A DNA stretch of 14,621 nucleotides from an uncultured Candidatus Saccharibacteria bacterium (lineage in GTDB: Bacteria; Patescibacteriota; Saccharimonadia; Saccharimonadales; Saccharimonadaceae): positions 1-14,621 of the forward strand of contig CALKRM010000020.1 in assembly GCA_937989565.1 (NCBI GenBank), in the 5' to 3' direction. Below, in pieces: positions 11,531 to 14,621 of the stretch. The notes under the pieces are model-generated. The model made no database searches. It was not told the origin of the DNA and worked only from the letters and a program-made list of their open reading frames with translations. The stretch's first letter is position 1. Every line of letters begins with the position of its first letter. A program made the translations under genes and the position numbers.

Positions 11531-13141
11531 ATGAATAAAGTTGCGAAATATTTGAATGAACATCTTAGTGGCGAAGTCACGTCGCAGGATTTTGCATTGA
11601 GTCAAGTTGAGGTTGACAATGGACTTTTGGCGCGCCGACCAGAAATGATTGTTCGTGCGGCTAATATGAACGACATCAGGAAAGTGATGCGATTTTGTTC
11701 TCAATTGGCAGAGAAAGGTCATGTTTTACCTGTATTTGTTCGTGGTTGTGGCAATGATGAAACTGGCGCAGCGACGAATAAAGGCATTGCAATTGACGAA
11801 AAAACGTATATGAATCGTGTGGTTGGTATTGATCCTCGCCAGCAACTGATTCATGCTCAGGCGGGAATTTCTCTTTCGGCAATCAACGCAACTTTGTCTA
11901 CACATAAAGGTTTGGGCCTGCCGCGAACTTCATATGTGGCGGAAGAAGGCACGATTGGTGGTGCAATTAACACGGCTCCGTCCGGAATATTATCTGGCGC
12001 GCATGGTCGTTTTGCTGATGCCGTTCAGCAGCTTGAAATTGTCCTAAGTAATGGTGACGTGATTCAGACTGGTCGCATATCTCGACGCGAATTGAGTAAG
12101 AAAAAAGGCTTATCGACGTTTGAGGGCGAGATTTATCGGGAGATTGACAATTTAATCTCAGATAACACCGAGCTGATTTCGCAAATGGATCCAGCTTTGC
12201 CAGATACGGTTGGCTACAGCGGGATTTCTCGGGTGAAGCAAAAAGACGGGTCGTTCGATTTGACGCCGCTGTTTATTGGCAGTCAGGGAAGTCTGGGCGT
12301 GATTTGCGAAGTTATTATGAAGGTGCAATTTATTCATCCAGAATATTCAGTTGTTGCCGCATCATATAAAAAGTTGTCAGACGCGCAATCAGCCGTGGAA
12401 TTAGCGATGAAAAATAAGGCGTCAGCAGTGGAAATAATCGATGGGCGATTCTTCCGCCAGGCTGCGGTCGTCGGTAAGGTGGTTGAGTGGGCGCCGAAAG
12501 AGTGCTTTAAGGGTGCGGTAGTCTTGGCTATCTTTGACGACTTCTCTGACAGAGCGCGTAATAAAGCTGCGAAGAAATTGACTAGAAAATTGGAATCATC
12601 AGAAGCGATTGACATAAAAACTCTACATTTGGAAGAGCAGGATTTGTTCAGTTTGCATTCTGTTTTGGCTTTGACGGAAACTCCAAGCGAGCCGCATATG
12701 ATCACGCCACGCGTTTTCTCAGGGATTTTAATGGCGCCAGAAAAGATTGATAGTTTCCTTAGCGAGTTGAAGTCTCTGGAGTCTAAGTACAGCGTAGATT
12801 TGCCAGTTTTTGTTGACTTTTCAAGCGATTATATTTCTCTGCATCCGACGTTTGATAGTAAAAAAGTGAGTGAACGTCAGAAGATTCTTCAATTATTGGC
12901 GGAAATTTCTCAGATTGTTAATAAGTACGAAGGTTCGTTTGCAGGATTTGGTGGTGACGGAAGATTGAAGGCTAACTTTATCTATAAAAATCTGCCAGAT
13001 GATGAAAAACAATTATACACGAAGGTGAAGCAAATCTTTGATCCAGCTGGAATTTTTAATCCAGGAATTAAAGCGGAGGCTCAACCAAAGGAGCTGGCGG
13101 CGGAATTAAACGCGTGGTGCAAGCTTCGTAATCAAGCTTGA
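11531..13141 (+). CDS. FAD-binding oxidoreductase (PCMH / GlcD-like)
   Basis: The protein has 536 aa. The start at ATG 11531 is set by AGGAGG (11521-11526); a longer frame from 11417 would cross the tRNA-Leu gene and the promoter. A PCMH FAD-binding domain (about 35-220) has V-R-G-C-G-N-D-E-T-G-A-A-T-N-K-G-I-A-I-D (70-89), P-R-T-S-Y-V-A-E-E-G-T-I-G-G-A (131-145) and later G-S-Q-G-S-L-G-V-I. The C-terminal end IFDPAGIFNPGI is the usual closing motif of the D-lactate/glycolate dehydrogenase group. Such enzymes oxidise 2-hydroxy acids and pass electrons to quinone or another acceptor; the substrate here is unknown. No Fe-S CxxC cluster is present, so it is a single-subunit FAD form. It lies between two tRNA-Leu genes. 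The TGA stop overlaps the -35 of the next tRNA. Confidence 0.9.
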   Translation: MNKVAKYLNEHLSGEVTSQDFALSQVEVDNGLLARRPEMIVRAANMNDIRKVMRFCSQLAEKGHVLPVFVRGCGNDETGAATNKGIAIDEKTYMNRVVGIDPRQQLIHAQAGISLSAINATLSTHKGLGLPRTSYVAEEGTIGGAINTAPSGILSGAHGRFADAVQQLEIVLSNGDVIQTGRISRRELSKKKGLSTFEGEIYREIDNLISDNTELISQMDPALPDTVGYSGISRVKQKDGSFDLTPLFIGSQGSLGVICEVIMKVQFIHPEYSVVAASYKKLSDAQSAVELAMKNKASAVEIIDGRFFRQAAVVGKVVEWAPKECFKGAVVLAIFDDFSDRARNKAAKKLTRKLESSEAIDIKTLHLEEQDLFSLHSVLALTETPSEPHMITPRVFSGILMAPEKIDSFLSELKSLESKYSVDLPVFVDFSSDYISLHPTFDSKKVSERQKILQLLAEISQIVNKYEGSFAGFGGDGRLKANFIYKNLPDDEKQLYTKVKQIFDPAGIFNPGIKAEAQPKELAAELNAWCKLRNQA

Positions 13142-13166
13142 TACTGGGTGAGAATTGGGCTATAAT
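13138..13166 (+). promoter_or_regulatory. tRNA-Leu(CAG) promoter overlapping the oxidase stop codon
   Basis: TTGATA (13138-13143), a 17-nt spacer and TATAAT (13161-13166) predict a start near 13173. The -35 includes the TGA stop (13139-13141) of the oxidase gene. Confidence 0.8.
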
Positions 13167-13181
13167 TGACGCGTAGCCCAT

Positions 13182-13268
13182 GCGGATGTGGCGGAATTGG
13201 TAGACGCGCTAGCTTCAGGTGCTAGTGTACGCAAGTACGTGAAGGTTCAAGTCCTTTCATCCGCACCA
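13182..13268 (+). tRNA. tRNA-Leu (anticodon CAG)
   Basis: This is an 87-nt class II tRNA with encoded CCA. The acceptor GCGGATG pairs with CATCCGC, the anticodon arm is CTAGC-TTCAGGT-GCTAG, the long variable arm has GTACG/CGTAC-type pairing, and the T-loop TTCAAGT is normal. Confidence 0.95.
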
Positions 13269-13292
13269 AGGATTGTAATTGTTCACCATAAG

Positions 13293-13320
13293 AAAATCAC
13301 CCATGCTCAGGGTGATTTTT
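13293..13320 (+). terminator. tRNA-Leu(CAG) terminator (copy 2 of a shared stem)
   Basis: The stem is AAAATCACCC (13293-13302) and GGGTGATTTTT (13310-13320) with loop ATGCTCA. The stem matches that at 11311-11337 while the loop differs. Confidence 0.88.
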
Positions 13321-13410
13321 AATGTCATATCGTCAACAAAAGCGTATATTATCACGAATAATTCAAAATGTCAATACCAATAACAAAATAACTTTCAAAA
13401 CCAAAAGAAA

Positions 13411-13481
13411 TAGCCCGCCTTGAGGCTTCAGCCGAGGCCAAAGCCTCAAGGCGAGCTACTTCTTAGGCGGGCTTTAAGCCC
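13411..13481 (-). terminator. Long compound terminator of the coiled-coil membrane gene
   Basis: Arms 13411-13428 and 13441-13458 pair over 18 positions with one mismatch (core GCCTTGAGGC/GCCTCAAGGC) around a 12-nt loop. On the minus strand this is followed by TATTTCTTTTGGTTTTG. A second dyad, AGCCCGCC (13412-13419) with GGCGGGCT (13466-13473), competes for the same arm. A small GGGCT-TTA-AGCCC hairpin lies at 13469-13481. Confidence 0.7.
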
Positions 13482-13495
13482 TTTTATGTTGACGA

Positions 13496-13975
13496 CTAAA
13501 CGTCATTCGGCAGATATTTTTGTTGCTGTAAGCAACTCGAGATATCCCGAGAATGATCTGAGCTGTTAGCGTTAGCGACGTTTAACGCCTCTTCGATATC
13601 TAGTGCTAGTTTTAGTTGTTCTTTGGGGAGCAACTTCTTGTACTTCTCGGCGCTAGCCTTGGCTTCGGCAAGCTCCTTCTGAAGCTCGTTGTTCTCCTCT
13701 CGGAGCTTGTCATTATCACGCTCAAGGATCTCGAGCGCCGACTTAGATTGCTTAGACGCTAACGCGTCTAAGCACCACTCGATCAAGTAGGCATAGATAA
13801 GTGCCAACCCACTTACAATAGTTAGTGAGCTGACGAACTTCGGCAGTTCTGATGGCCAAAATACGCTAATGCAGACAGCGACCAAGAAGAGGACTGCGTT
13901 GGCTAGCACAAAAACTAGCCAGAGCTTTTCTCCGAGCCGACGCTTATTAGCGCCGCTCTTCAAAGAGTTCTCCAT
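13496..13975 (-). CDS. Two-helix membrane protein with coiled coil, unknown function
   Basis: The protein has 159 aa. I start at ATG 13975 because AAGGA (13989-13985) is 9 nt upstream of it; the in-frame ATG at 13984 directly abuts that site. Membrane segments lie at about 17-40 and 46-66 with a short Pro-containing turn. A coiled coil at about 76-116 (LEILERDNDKLREENNELQK and on) is followed by a polar tail with two His/Ser/Asp clusters. Both ends are probably cytoplasmic. No family is recognised; it could be a small scaffold or division-related membrane protein, but nothing here proves that. It has a strong promoter and a 75-nt leader with a 14-bp hairpin. Confidence 0.75.
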   Translation of the reverse strand: MENSLKSGANKRRLGEKLWLVFVLANAVLFLVAVCISVFWPSELPKFVSSLTIVSGLALIYAYLIEWCLDALASKQSKSALEILERDNDKLREENNELQKELAEAKASAEKYKKLLPKEQLKLALDIEEALNVANANSSDHSRDISSCLQQQKYLPNDV

Positions 13976-14007
13976 TGTTATCATCCTTCCGCGGATGTGT
14001 CGTTTTA

Positions 14008-14038
14008 CGTCAAAAGGGCAACTTTTGCCCTTTTGACG
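14008..14038 (-). promoter_or_regulatory. 14-bp perfect hairpin in the leader of the coiled-coil gene
   Basis: CGTCAAAAGGGCAA (14008-14021) and TTGCCCTTTTGACG (14025-14038) pair perfectly around a 3-nt loop. There is no T-tract on the minus strand, so it is not an obvious terminator. It lies between the predicted RNA start (near 14050) and the ribosome-binding site. It could stabilise the message or bind a protein. Confidence 0.6.
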
Positions 14039-14056
14039 AGCGAAAAGCTAGTATCA

Positions 14057-14085
14057 CTTATATCATACATAGGAAAAAATGTCAA
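14057..14085 (-). promoter_or_regulatory. Promoter of the coiled-coil membrane gene
   Basis: Minus strand: consensus TTGACA (14085-14080), 17-nt spacer, TATAAG (14062-14057), predicted start near 14050. Confidence 0.7.
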
Positions 14086-14126
14086 TGATTTTTGTCAGTT
14101 TCTTGTCTCTTTCTTGTGACGTTTGC

Positions 14127-14142
14127 TAAAATAACAGAGATG
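14127..14142 (+). promoter_or_regulatory. -10 box and leaderless-type start of the SpoU gene
   Basis: The extended -10 TGC-TAAAAT (14127-14132) lies 7 nt before the ATG at 14140. TTGTCT (14103-14108) with an 18-nt spacer is a modest -35. No Shine-Dalgarno sequence is present. Confidence 0.55.
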
Positions 14143-14621
14143 GAAGATAAAAGAAACGTCATTGATAAGTTTAAGGGTCGGAGCGAATCGGAGATTATAA
14201 ATGAGTTAGATTCTGAAGATCACGGTTTGGTGATTGCACTGGAAAATACCGAGCGAGATTTTAATATGGGGACAATTGTCAGGAGTGCTAATGCGTTTGG
14301 TGTGCGGCAGATTTATGTGATTGGGCGCAGGCAATGGAATAAGCGCGGCGCCATGATGACGGATAAATACCTTCACATTACATATTTGGCGACGACGGAA
14401 GAGTTTGTTGAGAAAATGCGGACTGAAGGTAGGAAAATTATTGCTATTGATAATATCCCAGGAAGTGTTAATATGTCGCAGACGAGTTTACCGAAGCGTG
14501 CGGTTTTGGTATTTGGGCAAGAAGGGCCGGGGATTTCTGCGGAATTAGCGAACGCTGCGGATCAGATTGTGGCGATCGAGCAATTCGGCTCGACTCGCTC
14601 CATAAACGTTGGCGCGGCAGC
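14140..14621 (+). CDS. SpoU/TrmH-family RNA 2'-O-methyltransferase, partial (3' end outside window)
   Basis: There are 160 codons to the right edge. The three SpoU motifs are present. Motif 1 is N-M-G-T-I-V-R-S-A-N-A-F-G (42-54) with the catalytic-type Arg48. Motif 2 is L-V-F-G-Q-E-G-P-G-I-S (123-133), and motif 3 is S-T-R-S-I-N-V-G-A-A (151-160), cut at the edge. These form the trefoil knot that binds S-adenosylmethionine, and the enzyme methylates 2'-OH groups of tRNA or rRNA. There is no room for a large N-terminal extension, so it is a compact TrmH/TrmL-like form; the target nucleotide cannot be told. The start is set by the -10 box 7 nt upstream. Confidence 0.92.
   Translation, partial: MEDKRNVIDKFKGRSESEIINELDSEDHGLVIALENTERDFNMGTIVRSANAFGVRQIYVIGRRQWNKRGAMMTDKYLHITYLATTEEFVEKMRTEGRKIIAIDNIPGSVNMSQTSLPKRAVLVFGQEGPGISAELANAADQIVAIEQFGSTRSINVGAA

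Overview
The window looks like the chromosome of a small-genome bacterium, most likely Candidate Phyla Radiation and plausibly Candidatus Saccharibacteria (TM7). This placement is an inference from gene content and style: short membrane proteins, many single tRNA genes, frequent TATAAT boxes placed 6-7 nt before an ATG (leaderless-type starts), and standard code with TGA used as a stop. No rRNA, CRISPR array or classical insertion sequence is visible.

Layout. Positions 1-742 (minus) hold a metal-responsive operon: a CsoR/RcnR-family repressor with a textbook promoter/operator, overlapping by TAATG a DUF4396 membrane protein that runs off the left edge. About 809-3461 is AT-rich and reads best as a 2.6-kb integrative element inserted in the 3' end of a tRNA-Gly(GCC) gene. 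It carries a predicted structured small RNA (minus), a 52-aa basic protein not seen elsewhere in the window, and a large serine recombinase whose 3' end runs antisense into the tRNA. A degenerate copy of the tRNA 3' end at 809-830, followed by an orphan tRNA-type terminator at 774-797, marks the probable far end. Positions 3453-3795 hold tRNA-Gly(GCC), tRNA-Phe and, divergently, tRNA-Gly(CCC).

From 3807 to 10728 lie a processive family-2 glycosyltransferase with an overlapping 60-aa membrane microprotein (possible LANTG sorting signal), a stomatin/slipin protein, divergent rarA, a DUF2569-like membrane protein, typA, an unrecognised 173-aa protein and tRNA-Val. From 10824 to 14621 lie a promoter and structured leader before a 63-aa ORF (with an in-frame upstream ORF separated by one TGA), tRNA-Leu(UAG), an FAD-linked oxidase, tRNA-Leu(CAG), a two-helix coiled-coil membrane protein and the start of a SpoU-family RNA methyltransferase.

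The most interesting part is the element. Recombination at the two tRNA-end repeats would place the detached ORF at 810-929 in frame behind the recombinase, so the enzyme should have different C-termini when integrated (566 aa) and when circular (587 aa). The recombinase coding sequence also contains antisense intrinsic terminators that can replace the displaced tRNA terminator. The target tRNA has an unusual U19-A56 pair, and the base change at position 19 creates the recombinase stop codon.
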